DNA of 22,492 nucleotides from Botryllus schlosseri (taxonomy: Eukaryota; Chordata; Ascidiacea; Stolidobranchia; Styelidae): contig ATSW01016215.1 in the NCBI GenBank assembly GCA_000444245.1, positions 1-22,492 of the forward strand, given 5' to 3'. Each line of letters begins with the position of its first letter. Positions within the stretch are counted from its first letter, which is position 1. The translations under genes and the position numbers were made by a program. This document shows, in pieces, positions 1-12,500 of this stretch. The notes below the pieces were generated by a model. That model saw nothing but the letters and a program-made list of their open reading frames with translations. It ran no database searches and was not told the DNA's origin.

Positions 1-263
1 AAAAATGACCTTTGTTTTAGTCAACCTAATACCGTTACTCGAAAAAATTTCCAAATCACCCGTTTTCTCCTCTGTATTATAGATTTTACCATTTTTGCAG
101 AAGATAACCCTATGTTCTCTGCTTCCTTAAGGGTAAAACGAACCCCTTGCACTTATAATATGCTCATCAGTTTCACTCTAACCTAAGATGCTAACAACTA
201 AAATACTTCTACTTCCTCAAGCGTTTATATTCCAAACTACTTCTACTTCACAGTGTTGCGTTT
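1..263. other. Left flank, no recognised feature
   Basis: AT-rich sequence downstream of the possible stop codon. It contains no poly(A) signal of the AATAAA type in transcript direction and no repeat I recognise. It is either 3' UTR/intergenic or an intron if exon t is spliced at 321. Confidence 0.4.
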
Positions 264-589
264 TTAGGCAAAACTAGCTCTTTCGAAAGGAAGAAGTACA
301 CAGGTACCGCATGAAATCACCTCTATGAGTGGAATCTTATTCCTCCTAAACCCGGGAAGTCTGATCGACACCGATTTTTCGCTGCCCTCGGCTAGCCTTG
401 TCCTGGCTGACATCTGACGGCTGTCCCGACCGCCTGGCACTACGATGACTTCGTCTTCAAACCTGTCCTGGTCAGCAGGGTGCGGGGTGGCGGACTGGGC
501 CGGCGGGACCACGTCCAGCTTAATGATGACGTGATGATCATCTTTTTTTAGGACACTGTTGCTTTCAGAGTCTTCTTTGCGGAGCAATC
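264..589 (-). CDS. TTC41: Exon t: charged Pro/Ser-rich C-terminal tail
   Basis: The acceptor is CTTTTGTTTCAG. The frame is open for about 108 codons: LLRKEDSESNSVLKKDDHHV, then VVPPAQSATPHPADQDRFED and RLAEGSEKSVSIRLPGFRR. Composition is acidic, Pro and Ser rich, typical of a disordered tail. It either ends at the TAA at 264-266 or splices at ATAGAG|GTGATT (exon end 321) to an exon left of the window. The last 19 residues look less coding-like, which favours the second choice slightly. No AATAAA signal is seen between the stop and the left edge. Confidence 0.75.
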
Positions 590-3500
590 CTGAAACAAAA
601 GTCAGGAGTTGCAGATATGGTTGGGCAGAGTGATTTAGTGGTCAAATGTAAATCGAGTATTTATTCTGATGATTCGAGTCGTAAGAGATTTTTCTGAGTA
701 TTATTCGCTCCTAGTCACTAAGAGTTAATTTATCAACAGGAATTATAGTTTCGATGCTGTTTTCCACTGTGGAAGCAATAAAACCTCGCTTGCTCGTATC
801 GGAGCATATGAGACATACAGTACAAAGCTATGGATCTTAATGACATATCTGTAAAGTTGCGATGGTCCAAAACAGCAAATCATTTTTGCGTGGAGTAGAA
901 TTGGCATTACATCCTTTTTCTTATTCTGTTGTGCTGCAATAATACTTGAAGGCCTAGTTTTATCTAAAAACTGACAACTATGAAGTGAAAGTGGGCAAAA
1001 CTAGGCCTGGAATACTTATTTTTTACTTACATAGAAATAGCTACTTCTTTAATTCAAGATTTCATTCAGTTTCCAAAGCTTTTGCGAAATCAGTAATTCA
1101 AATTCTAATTGAATATGGAAAAAGTGTTCGGCTGTCATTCAAGTTCTACTTTTATTTGGAAAAGTATTACAAGTTTTCAACTCCGCTACAGAGCAACAAA
1201 AAAATTCGAAAAGGAATTATGTCACCTTTTCTGCCGTCTGGCAGCGAACGTGGAGTGTGAAGCCTGAAAGTATCCCTTGACGATATCATGGATCTCTGAA
1301 AAAAAAACAGTAGACTCTGCAGACGGTTTCAGTAACGATCTACTCCTAGTTTTCGGAGTACATGAGCATACTTTGCCTACTTGCACCCTGTTTTTAGACT
1401 ACTTGCTCGAGCACTTTCCCAACATTTTCACACTATTTGCTATTGTTGGAGCCTTGAAACCTCGATTGGTCATGCCGCAGCATACGAAACAAAGCTATGC
1501 ACGTTAGCGGATATGACATATGTGTGAAGTCGTGATTAGCTAACAGCGTTGTTAGAAAGTGCATTGAAATAGGTATGGTCTAAGAATGCCAAATTGTCTT
1601 TGATGAGACGTAGAACTAAATTTATTATGAAGAAATAAAAAATTCAAATTCAAATTCAAATTTTACTGTCAAACGCATGAAATTGTTGAGTTGTCAATAA
1701 GAACGATGCTTAAAAATTTTTGCTCACTTCCAACCGGTAAAAGCGAAGTGATTGTAGCTGAAAGTTTTGGATTCGCAAAAATAGCATTGCTGGTGGGAAA
1801 TCCCAGAATTATGATTGAATAACTGAAATAACTTCGCTTCTACGGGCTGAAATTGCGTTAAATTTGATTTGCATCGTTATGTGGACAATTTCGTTTGGCT
1901 CTGCGTCGCCTTCTACTGGTTGGAATCGAGCCAAATTCGGTGTGAAGTGTTTTTTAGACAACCTAACAATTTAATGGGTCAATCGTCGGGATCAGGGAAA
2001 AAAAAAGTTATTTTTGAACAGCCATACAGTACATATTTGAACTTAACACATCATTCACACTGTTATAATGTCATAACGAGTGATATTCGAATCGGTCAGG
2101 TACTCGATTTTTAACAGCCCTACTAGCGAACCCCTTACATTTCCATACGCAGGAGGAGCGCTGCGTAGCTTCCTGCGTTTCCCGATTTTCTTCAGTTCGA
2201 AATCGTGCCAAGTCATGGAGCTGTAGAGAAATTCAGGCGTGCGCTTGTCGGGAGGTTTCGCGGTTCCGAACTTGTAATATCCTTTCCGTAAGTTGTCGGA
2301 AATCTGCTTGACGTTCCTGAAATATACCGGTGTTCAGTGATGTATTCAGTAGATACTCAAAAGATATAGCATCTAGCTTACGGCCCATTTCCAACATTCA
2401 TATCAATAGCTTTACAGACATTGCTATGGTCGGACATGAAATATACTAGAAAGACTGCATCTGGTCACTTGCATGCTATGAAAAATAGATGAATATTGCA
2501 ATTTTAGCAGTCGCAGATGATGGTTCTCTGACTTCCTACTACCATTTTGTGATGATATTTTGATCTCTTATGCTGTCTTGGACACTCAACTTTTCCAGCT
2601 ACAGTTTTTTTTTTCAGAATGGACCAGAATTAAAGTATAGCTACACAGTTTTTCCAAATTAGACTAGAATTAGAATTATAGCTACATTTTCTTCAGAATT
2701 AGAATTGTAACAATACAGTTAATCCGAATTAGACTAGAATTAGAATTATGACTGGGCAATTTTTTCCGAAACAGACTAGAATCAGAATTATAGCTCCACA
2801 GTTGTTCCAAATTAGAGCAGAATTAGAATCATAGCTACATTTTTTTCAGAATTAGAATTATAACAATACAGTTTTTCCAAATTGGTCTAGAATCAGCATT
2901 ATAACTACACAATGTTTACCAAATTACACATGAATTAGAATGATGAATAGACATTTTTTTTTACACTGAACTAGATTTAGAATCATAGCTACACATATTT
3001 TTTTCAAAATTACTGAATTTGTCAATTCATATCACGTCTGAGGTCATAACATAACATGGTTGGGTTATATTTTTATCTGAACGAGTCACACACAACCAGT
3101 AACTCTTTGAAATTACCATATCAACTCACACCTGGGCTTGTTCAAACTCCCGTTCAGAACCACCGATCTTGTTTGTACAGCACCAATCACCACCAATTCC
3201 AATATAACAGTATTTGATTTCACAAGAATATCGTACCTCTGCAGGGCTGTAATATCCGCGTGGGCGGGACCCATTTCCGTGGTGTAAATGTCCATCGCGT
3301 TCTCCAGACATTCTTTCGCTTCGTTTGTGGAAATGAGCGAGCCCTCCCTATTTAGTTGAGTCCCTAAAAATATCGTTGCGCCAATTTTATTTTGTTGCGG
3401 AAAATCACAAAATGGGTGGCCGTAATGAAAAGTGCTGGGCAGAATTGAGTATTCAAGTCATTTGATTCTGAATTGAGAGTTCTAATATCACTCATGATGA

Positions 3501-6500
3501 CGCCATAGCAGTATGAAAGATGTGGAAAGATGAAATATACACCTTTTATGCTGCTACGAATAATATAATGCAATTTCTACATCACGTTGACGATAATTTG
3601 GCATTTTTTCGACCATGCCTGTTACATCGCACTCTGAGACAATGCTGTGGGTTGATCACGAATTCACAGAGGTATTATTTCCACTAACGTTTGTAACTTT
3701 GTAATACATGTTTCGTATTCTGCGATACGATCAATATAGGCAATAATGCTTCATTAGTGGAAAATAGTATCCAAACTATCATGTTGAAAAGACTCTTCGT
3801 GGTAAGGAGTATAGAATTTCAGTAGTCGACTAAATAATCTATCTCTACTCGATTTTAATCGTCAGAATTATATCTCCATTCAGATTTGAGTACTGGAATA
3901 CAGTACAGCCCTCGTAATGAGTAATGAGAAGAATGCCGTTATTGTGATGGTAATTGATAAGTGTTAACTGATTGTCTTTTGCGCGAACAAAGCAAAATTA
4001 TGACCATTTTCAGTTGGAATTCGAGCATACACAGTAAACACACGACTTTTGAATTTTCTACAATTACGTAGCCTACCTATCTTATGCAGCATGATCGCTT
4101 CTTTGTGTTTCTCCTTGTTCCGCTGGTAAATGCGAAACGCTTCCCTGTACGTCAACATGGATAGTCTTCTCTTAGATCTGAAAACACGCTACCGTTATCA
4201 ATCAATCTTTGATCACGCTAGGGCTTGGTGCATTGATCCGAGTCGAATAGTGAGATATGATCTTTCTGAGTATTGAAATCATACGCTCCTCATCGCTAAG
4301 CGGTAATTTATCAACGTGAATGATAGTTTCGGAATAAATTTCCACTGTCAGGGCTGTTCAAAAAAAAAAATTTTCCTTCAGATTTCACTGGCTACTTGAT
4401 AAAATAGTTGTGTTGGTTAAAAAAACGCTGCACCCCAACTTTGGCTCCATTCCAACCAGTAGGAGCGAGATTCGTGTACTAGAAAGTTTTGAATTTATCA
4501 TTAAAAAACAAAAAACAAAATTTCAAAATTTATCTGCCGACCCCATAAAATTGTTAGGCTATCAGTAGAGATGATGCGTTCCAAATTTGGCTCAATTCCA
4601 ACCACTAGAAGCGAAGTTATTGCGGTAGAAAAATTTGGATTTGAATAAAATAGTATTTATGGTGACTAACTCTTTAATTATTTATTATAAAATCATGGAA
4701 TTAGAAATTGTTGTAGTTAACACATCATTTATACTGTTATAACGAGTGACACTCGAACGCCTAACACCAAACTGTTACATTTGTAACTAGAAAAGAAAAC
4801 ATCACAATTGCTCACAGGCCCTCGGCTTCCAACACAGCGTACAAGTCAGCCAGGTAATGCATAACGTCTGCCACAGAGACGTGGTCCGGGCCAAACCATT
4901 TCAGCTTTTCGATCAGGACTTGTTTCAGTGATTCTTCCGCCTGGCCGCGGAGACCTGGAACAAAGTTATCAAAAATTGAATAAGGGATTTCAACATAGCT
5001 TTTAAAAGATTACAAAAAAGTTTACCGAAACTCTTATAAGCATAACCCTTTGAAATAGAACTAACTCCGTGAATTTATAGTTGATTACAAGTAGAATTAC
5101 CAAATAGGTAGAATCTTCAAAAAATTCAGTAACCATGGTACAGGGGCTATTTCAAGAGGTTCTCACGACAATTTCGCTCGCAAGCGTGATGAAAACCTAT
5201 CCCAAAAACCACTTTTCAAAATTGAAAGCACAAAGATTAGTAGTCTACTAACCACATTTCTACCTCATCGAGCCTTTGATATTTGCGGTATTACAAGATT
5301 GAACGGCATACTGATATTGAAATAAGCATGAGATCTTTTCGGCTGACACTCGTCGGGGGTAATCGTCAGCAACTAGTAGAGAGTCGAAAAGAACATTGTA
5401 TATCAACAATCGTATCACGAAAATTATATCATGTAGTATTAATAATTATTAATATATCAACATATATACAGAATATTACAAAATTTGTATCCTACCCTGG
5501 TGAAAGTACAGCTTTCCGTAGGTGAACTTCATTTCCAAATTTTCGGTGACGCCTTCGAATTGCTTCAGCCAAGATTCGGCATCTACTAAAATTTCTTCGG
5601 CCTTATCGAATTCACCCTTCTCGATGAACGACTCGGCAATGCAACGGAGAGAAATTACTGCGAAAAATGTGAATAGTGTAAGAGACACGATCATCATAAT
5701 CCTACCACAGTTCGTCAGTAAGGTTGTGCAAAAATTACTTCTTTTTCCAGATTCCGGAGATTCACTGATTAAATTGTTAGGTTTCTTAAAAAAAAAACGC
5801 TGCACACGAAACTTGGCTTGGTTTCAACTGGTTAATGTGAACCCACAGGACTTTAAAAATTTTGAATTTATTGAGAATAATTAAATTTGGAGCTTCTTCG
5901 ATATATGACCGGGATCGAAACAGTGTTCCCCATGACACCCGCAAGTGCTTCCCATGAACACGATAAAATTTTATAAACGCCAAAATAAATTGTTTTTTCC
6001 TTGCATTTGAAGAGACAGATATTAGGGTTGGGGGAATGAAGTAATTAGGGTTGGATGTGGGTTAGGGTCAAAGTTGGGGTTAGGGTATCCCAAGATTACG
6101 GTTGGGGGAGGGGGATATTGGGGTTGGAGGAGAGGAGGGTATTAGGGTAGAGGAAGGAGGGATATTAGGGTTGGATGTGGGTTAGGGTCAAAGTTGGGGT
6201 TAGGGTGTCCCAAGATTAGGGTTGGGGGAGAGGGGGATATTGGGATTGGATGTGGGTTAGGGTCAATGTTTAGGTTAGGGTATCCCAAGATTAGGGTTGG
6301 GGAAGGGGGATATTAGGGTTGGGGAAGGGGGGATATTAGGGTTAGGAGAGGGGTATGTTAGAGCTGGAGGTGGGTTAGGGTATCCCAAGATTAGGTTTGG
6401 GGTGAGGGACACGATATCCCACCCCCTCCGACCATAATATCCACCAACCCTAATCTCAGGATATCTCCCTCCCCCTAACCCTAATATCCCCCTCTCCTCC

Positions 6501-9500
6501 AACCCTAATCTTGGGAAACCATAACCCCAACTTTGACCCTAACCCACATCCAACCCTAATATCCGTCTCCCCAATGGCAAAAAAACAATTTATTTTGACA
6601 TTTATAAAATTGTATCGTGTTCATGGGATTAACTTGCTGGTGTCATGTGAAGCACTGTTTCGATCTCGGGCGTTTATCGAAGGAGCGCCGTAAATTTTAC
6701 TACTAATGGAAGTAAAACTACTGATACACTCACTTCTATTTTCCGATATTGTGCCACGCGGACTAATCGGCAATTGTCCCGACAGAGAGACGATAATTTC
6801 CGAAGCGTCTTGACACAGGCATCGAGCAAAATCACTGTCGTCATTACTCAACTGAGCCAGACTGCACAAAGTTTTGGCGTGAATCTTCAGCTGCTTTATT
6901 GATAGCGTCCCGAGCTGATAGAGTAGATTAGATAGATTGATTAAGCAAATCAAAATTTTCAAACTACAAATGCTAATTTTTATGCACGCAACATCATATT
7001 TTGTGATACGATTGTTGATATACAATGTTCTTTCCAACTCTAACAGTTGCTGACGATTACCCCTGACGTGTGTCAGCCGAAAATATTTGAGTTCGGGTAT
7101 TGTATTTTGAAGTTCTGTACCTCCAAGAATTTTCTCAAATAATGTGATAATACTACTATATAAATCAAGTTAAAATCATACAGTAAAACAATTATTATCG
7201 GATGAGTCATGTATTGAAAAATCTCACCTCCATAAGACTCTGTGACAGAGTCGACAGCCCGTCCTTGCAATCACTAATATATCCCTCCCCCAAATGCTTT
7301 AACATCATGCAGGCTTGGTAGCTTAATTCACAAGATTCGTCAGCAATGAACACGCTTTCGTCGATAGAACACTCTGGGTCTTCCACATTCGGATTCCATC
7401 CTGGGAATAGTGATTTCAAATTTTTTACCACGATACAAACACAATAATATATTCATACTGAAATAACCCGAATATTTTCGGCTGACTCTCAGGACTTGGG
7501 TAGCTAGATAATATTAGTTGTCGAATTAGACTAACTAGAGGGAGATGTCGGTAATTTAATTCTACTCTAATTTGTGAAATGCTTATTTTCCCTAATTGTA
7601 ATTCTAATCTCTTTTTAAAGAGCTTCTTGGAGGTACAGAACTTCAATATACAATTGAATAGTATATTCATATTGAAATGAACCCGAGTGTCATCCGAAAA
7701 TATTCGGGATTATTTCCATATGAATATACTATTCAATAATCTACTTTTCTTGAAAATGCTACAGGAGAGCTGTATAGTGCGAAACGATACAAGCTTACTG
7801 TGCAGACATTTGTCATATTCATGCTTCTAAGAATGAAATCTGATTTGATGTGAACTGAGCTTGATTCGATTTCAAAGTTTTTGAAAAACTGTTTAATATT
7901 CATTCTGATTCTAGTCTAATTTTGAGAAAAACTGTGTAGACATAATTCTAATTCTAGTCTACTTGAGAAAAAAATGTCTAGCCATATCGTAACACCAATT
8001 CTAATCCAATTTGGAAAAAACCGCAGCTATAATTCAAATTGTAGTCTAATTTGGAAAAAAATGTCTAAGTAAGACACTAATTCTAATCCAAAATCGAAAA
8101 AAACTGTAGCTAAATTCTAATTGTAATATAATTTGGAAAAAGATGAAGGTACACTTCTAATCTAGTTTTTAAAAGGTGAAAATGTTCCCCTTGCTTGACT
8201 CTGCACCAGGGGCAATTGTCAGTAAGTAGCAGAGAATTGAAATGAACTTTACAAAAATAATATTACACATAATTATAGTGTTAAAGAGGTACAGAACTTC
8301 AATATCCAATTGAATAGTATATTCATATTGAAATGAACCCGAATATTTTCGGCTGACACTCGACAGGGGTAATTGTCAGCAACTAGTAGAGAATTGGAAA
8401 GAACATTGTGCATCAGCAGTCGTGTCACAATATATGACGTCACCAGCATGAAATGAAATCTCAACTAAGAGAGCGTTCAATGTACTATTTTAAGATGGTG
8501 CACGAACTCCTTTTGTAGAAAAAGGTTTGGCTGATACGATTTGATATACAACGTTCTTTCCAATTGTCTACCAGCTGCTGATGATTACTCCTGACGAGTG
8601 TCTGCCAAAGATATTCGGGTTCATTTCAATATGAATATACGGTACATTCAATTATAGTGTTCTATAATACTCGATTTATTTCAATATGAATACAATTGCA
8701 TATTGAAGTTCTGTATCTCCAAGAAGCTCTACAAATACAATACTCGGTAACTTGACCCTACCTCGGTGGTCCACCAGTGGCTCGGTCTCGGTGACAAAAA
8801 ATCCCTGCCCGATCTCACTCATCATGTCAAAGTCGCCGGTTTCAGATCTGGTGCCAACTTGGAAATAATAATACATGAGGATTAGCATTAGAGTTTCAGT
8901 GGTCAAACTTGACAGAATTGATAATAATCAATTACAAGCAAGCTATTTCCAAGAAAGTATAAAGTAAGTAGGCCTATTCTATTAGTTCCAGTAAGTACTC
9001 AAGTATAAGCAAAGTCTTACGTTTCTACTCAATCACAAGTCCAAGTTGCAGCTACTTCAAGTGGAGAAGTCAAGTAGTTTTGTTGAGTAGATTTGGTCGA
9101 GGGTTGACGCAGTGTTGTAAAGACTCGAGACATGTTTTCAAATGCGTAAAATGACTTGACTCGAGTCAATTCGTGTAATAACTCGACTTGTACTCGAGTC
9201 ATTGTGCATGACTCGAGCCAAGTCATATGACTCAAGGCTAGGACCGCCAAGACAGACATTTTATGTACCTTCGAGGAATAGTATAATCACCACGTCATTG
9301 GTATTTCGCCTATCAGTCCCGACACTTGGAAAATTAGGGCCAGAAACTGTTAGGACTAAGGAAAATCACGATGTTATGAATGCAAGACATTCTATATTAC
9401 TCGTGCAGAGTCAAAAAGTGGGTTGAACCAGATTGAACTCAAAATTGAACGGTGAACACAATGACTTGGACTCCGACTCGAGTCACAACACCATGACTCG

Positions 9501-12500
9501 GACTTGACCTCACTACCTTGGACTTGGACTTGACTCGGTTGTGAATTGAAAATGACTCAACTTGACTCGAGTCAAAACAATAACGAGATTAACTTGTCAC
9601 TCGGAACCTTGTGACTTGGTTACAACCCTTGGTTCATATACTGATAACTGCTATTCAGAAGTCTGTACTTTCAAAAATTGCATGACGCATTTTCGTGACC
9701 AATGCACAAAATAACAACCGACACTACGCTTAGGTGGAATCTCCAAAAACATATTCAGTTACCTTGACACAGGAGGCTATTTCACAAATCATTACGATTA
9801 TATCACTCGAAAAACTGACACAAAAAAGCTTTCCTAAAACTACTTTCTACTTTCAAAGTAAAAATAAGTAATTTTGCTTAAAAAATGTTATTATTTACTT
9901 GAGTACTCATAGTTCATATTATAATATATTTTTTACTTCCCCTTGAAATACTGTCTTAGATATTGCTACAGCGTTAGTACAGACATGACACTGAAAAAAA
10001 TCCACACCAGTGCTCTGCCTCCTATCGTCCATATTTGTGAAAGCGATTGAAGTTCTTCTCATTGACGACGCGCTCCAAGTCGAGCCGGTTCTCAAGCTCC
10101 CAAAACCCATTCCGTCGGACTGCCAATTTTCACCGAACAAACCGCTTCTGGATTTTTCACAAGCCTTCTCAATCATCAGCTAGACACAGAATGGTTGTGA
10201 AGTTCCACATCAAGTTAATAGACACTAAGCTTTGGGGGTGGACACAATGATTGGAGTACTTGAATCTGAATCAAGAGTTAATTCTAACATGCTACATGAC
10301 TTGATTAGAGTCTCTTGTATCAGGACCAATACTCGAAGAATAGTCACCTAAACCCTATTTTATCTGAGTGAATAAGCATGTTTAGAGTGAAAAAAATCAG
10401 TATATTATGAATTTGAGATTTTCGAAATCACCCTAGAGCTTCACAGAAGTGAGATGAGCCTGACTTGAAATCGAGTCTTAATACTATAACTAAGACTCGA
10501 CCCTTTGCTCCCTGACTTAAAGACTCAGACTTGACTCGTTGGTGAAGTGAAAATGACTCGAGCGGAGTTGGAAAAAGTGGGTTGAACTGAAAACTGAACA
10601 TAATGACTTGGACTCGGACTCGAGTCAAAACACGATGACTCGTACTCGACCCTCCGCTAGCTGACTTGGACTCGGGCTTGACTCGATGGTGAATTGAAAA
10701 TGACTCTTGTCAAAACTATAAAAGTGAGATGGACTTGGAGCCTTGCGACTTGGTTACAACCCTGAAAAATAGCACCAAGGTAGCAAACCTGCATGTAGTG
10801 CGAAGGGGGGAATCCGGCATTGTCCAAAACCCGCCAGAAATGAGTCAAGTCGACCATTAGTTGGTGGTGAGTCGACGCTTTTCTGTAGAACGCCTCGAAG
10901 AACCTTTGAAAGAAAGACAAAATGACAGGAATCACAGAAATTGATCACACAGGTCTAAGGTTAGTCGCTAAAATGATCAGTACTATACTGTTACATACAG
11001 ATAATGGCATCTGTGACTGTGATATATATACAAATGATCATGATATATATAAATACATTTGTGATATATAATGGCATGTGATGCATGATATTTACCGAAA
11101 ATATCAGCTACTTGAGCTACATGATTGATATGGATTAGGGAGCTGACGAAGTCTACAGTGCTTACTTTAAGCCAGTCTGGAACACCTGACGCAGAAGTAA
11201 AACAAAGGTTTCATGACAAGATATCGCAAATAATCACATTCTGAGCATTACAAGAAAAAACCTATTTTTAGAGCCTGACTAATTATTATCAGTACGGCAA
11301 ATTTTTGTTGCGCAAAAATCGCGAGAAAGTTGCATTTATAATTCAGGGTGCGAGATAATCGAAAGGTACTGTTGCATAAACCGACAGTTTAAGATGTGAT
11401 CAATCGAACATGCATACACTTTTAGGTGCTTTAAACTTAAACAAACATCAAATCGATAATCCAACCCAAAGACAAGCCAAATACCACACCCCAAACCTCT
11501 CAGATCTGCAAACTTGACCCGAGGCGTTGCAGCAAAACTCAGTGTTGACGACTTTAACAAAACCAATAGCCTAAAAAAGGTGACCTATTGAAAATGTAAT
11601 TTTAGGCGGTCTCGCCTGGGCATCCGTAAAATGGGAAGCTACCTCAAATTCAAACGACAGAGAATTAATCTATTATTAATCTATTTACATATAGTTCGGG
11701 CACTGCTGCCCATGGCTGGGGTTGTTGGACATCTATCTTGCAAACCATTGCGTCATGGATAAGATTGAGATGCATCTGTTCCATCACATAGGCCTAGTTC
11801 TTCGTTAAGCAAATCAAACTGAGTAGAACCATACTAGAAATAATTTTATAGCATGTTTTAAATGGCATCTTTGCATCTTGCGCAATACTCGATAAAAGTT
11901 GCAGTTAAAAACTTATCAACAGACTTGATAACACATTACCGACATTATATCATTAAATTTCAAGAGATCACAATTTCTTCGAATTCCCAATATTTATAGG
12001 CTCACTTACCTTGGCTTGCTTAAAACTTGAGAAAGTCCGACCATATCCGAAGACTGTTCCAACTGCCACGGTAGCTCCGTAATTTTTCTATCCAAATTGC
12101 CAAACTTGAGGAAGTATTTCGCGAGGACGGCATGATAATGTTGTAAAGTGTTCAAAACTCTGTGAAAGTTACACGAAAATTGTCTTTGCAAGAATTGGAA
12201 ATAGCATCATTTTGATAAATAACTCTCCAAAACCATTTCACATGCAGCCATGCAGTAGACTCATATGTTAAAATGACTTGGACTCGGTGGTGAATTGACA
12301 ATGACTTGACTTGACTCGAGTCAAAACTATCACAGTAAGATTGACTAGCGACTCAGAACCTTGGAACACTATGACTCGTACTCGGAACTTGGCATCCTGA
12401 CTTAGACTCGGACTTGACTCGGTGGTGAATTGGAAATGACTTGTCTTGACTGTTCTTCAATTGTCTCCTTGAATGAATATGACTGCACAGTGGGGCTGTT

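Noticed and set aside
985-1260. Plus-strand open frame of 91 codons
   Set aside because: Lies in AT-rich intron, has a composition typical of random frames, no family resemblance, and overlaps a better minus-strand splice-bounded candidate.
1869-2114. Plus-strand open frame of 81 codons
   Set aside because: Falls mostly within a non-coding hAT MITE A fragment; similar frames in other copies differ.
2604-3010. CRISPR array
   Set aside because: Units are contiguous and diverged with no unique spacers, and the surroundings are eukaryotic gene introns.
6275-6502. Pro/Gly-rich open frame on the minus strand
   Set aside because: It is the translation of the telomere-like minisatellite; the repeat keeps frames open by chance.
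6020-6575. A true telomere or chromosome end
   Set aside because: Units are degenerate, interrupted, inverted half way and enclosed by terminal inverted repeats inside an intron.
10008-10119. The alternative frame reading WELENRLDLERVV as a separate coding exon
   Set aside because: It looks protein-like but meets a stop without a GT donor and does not fit the phase of either neighbour.
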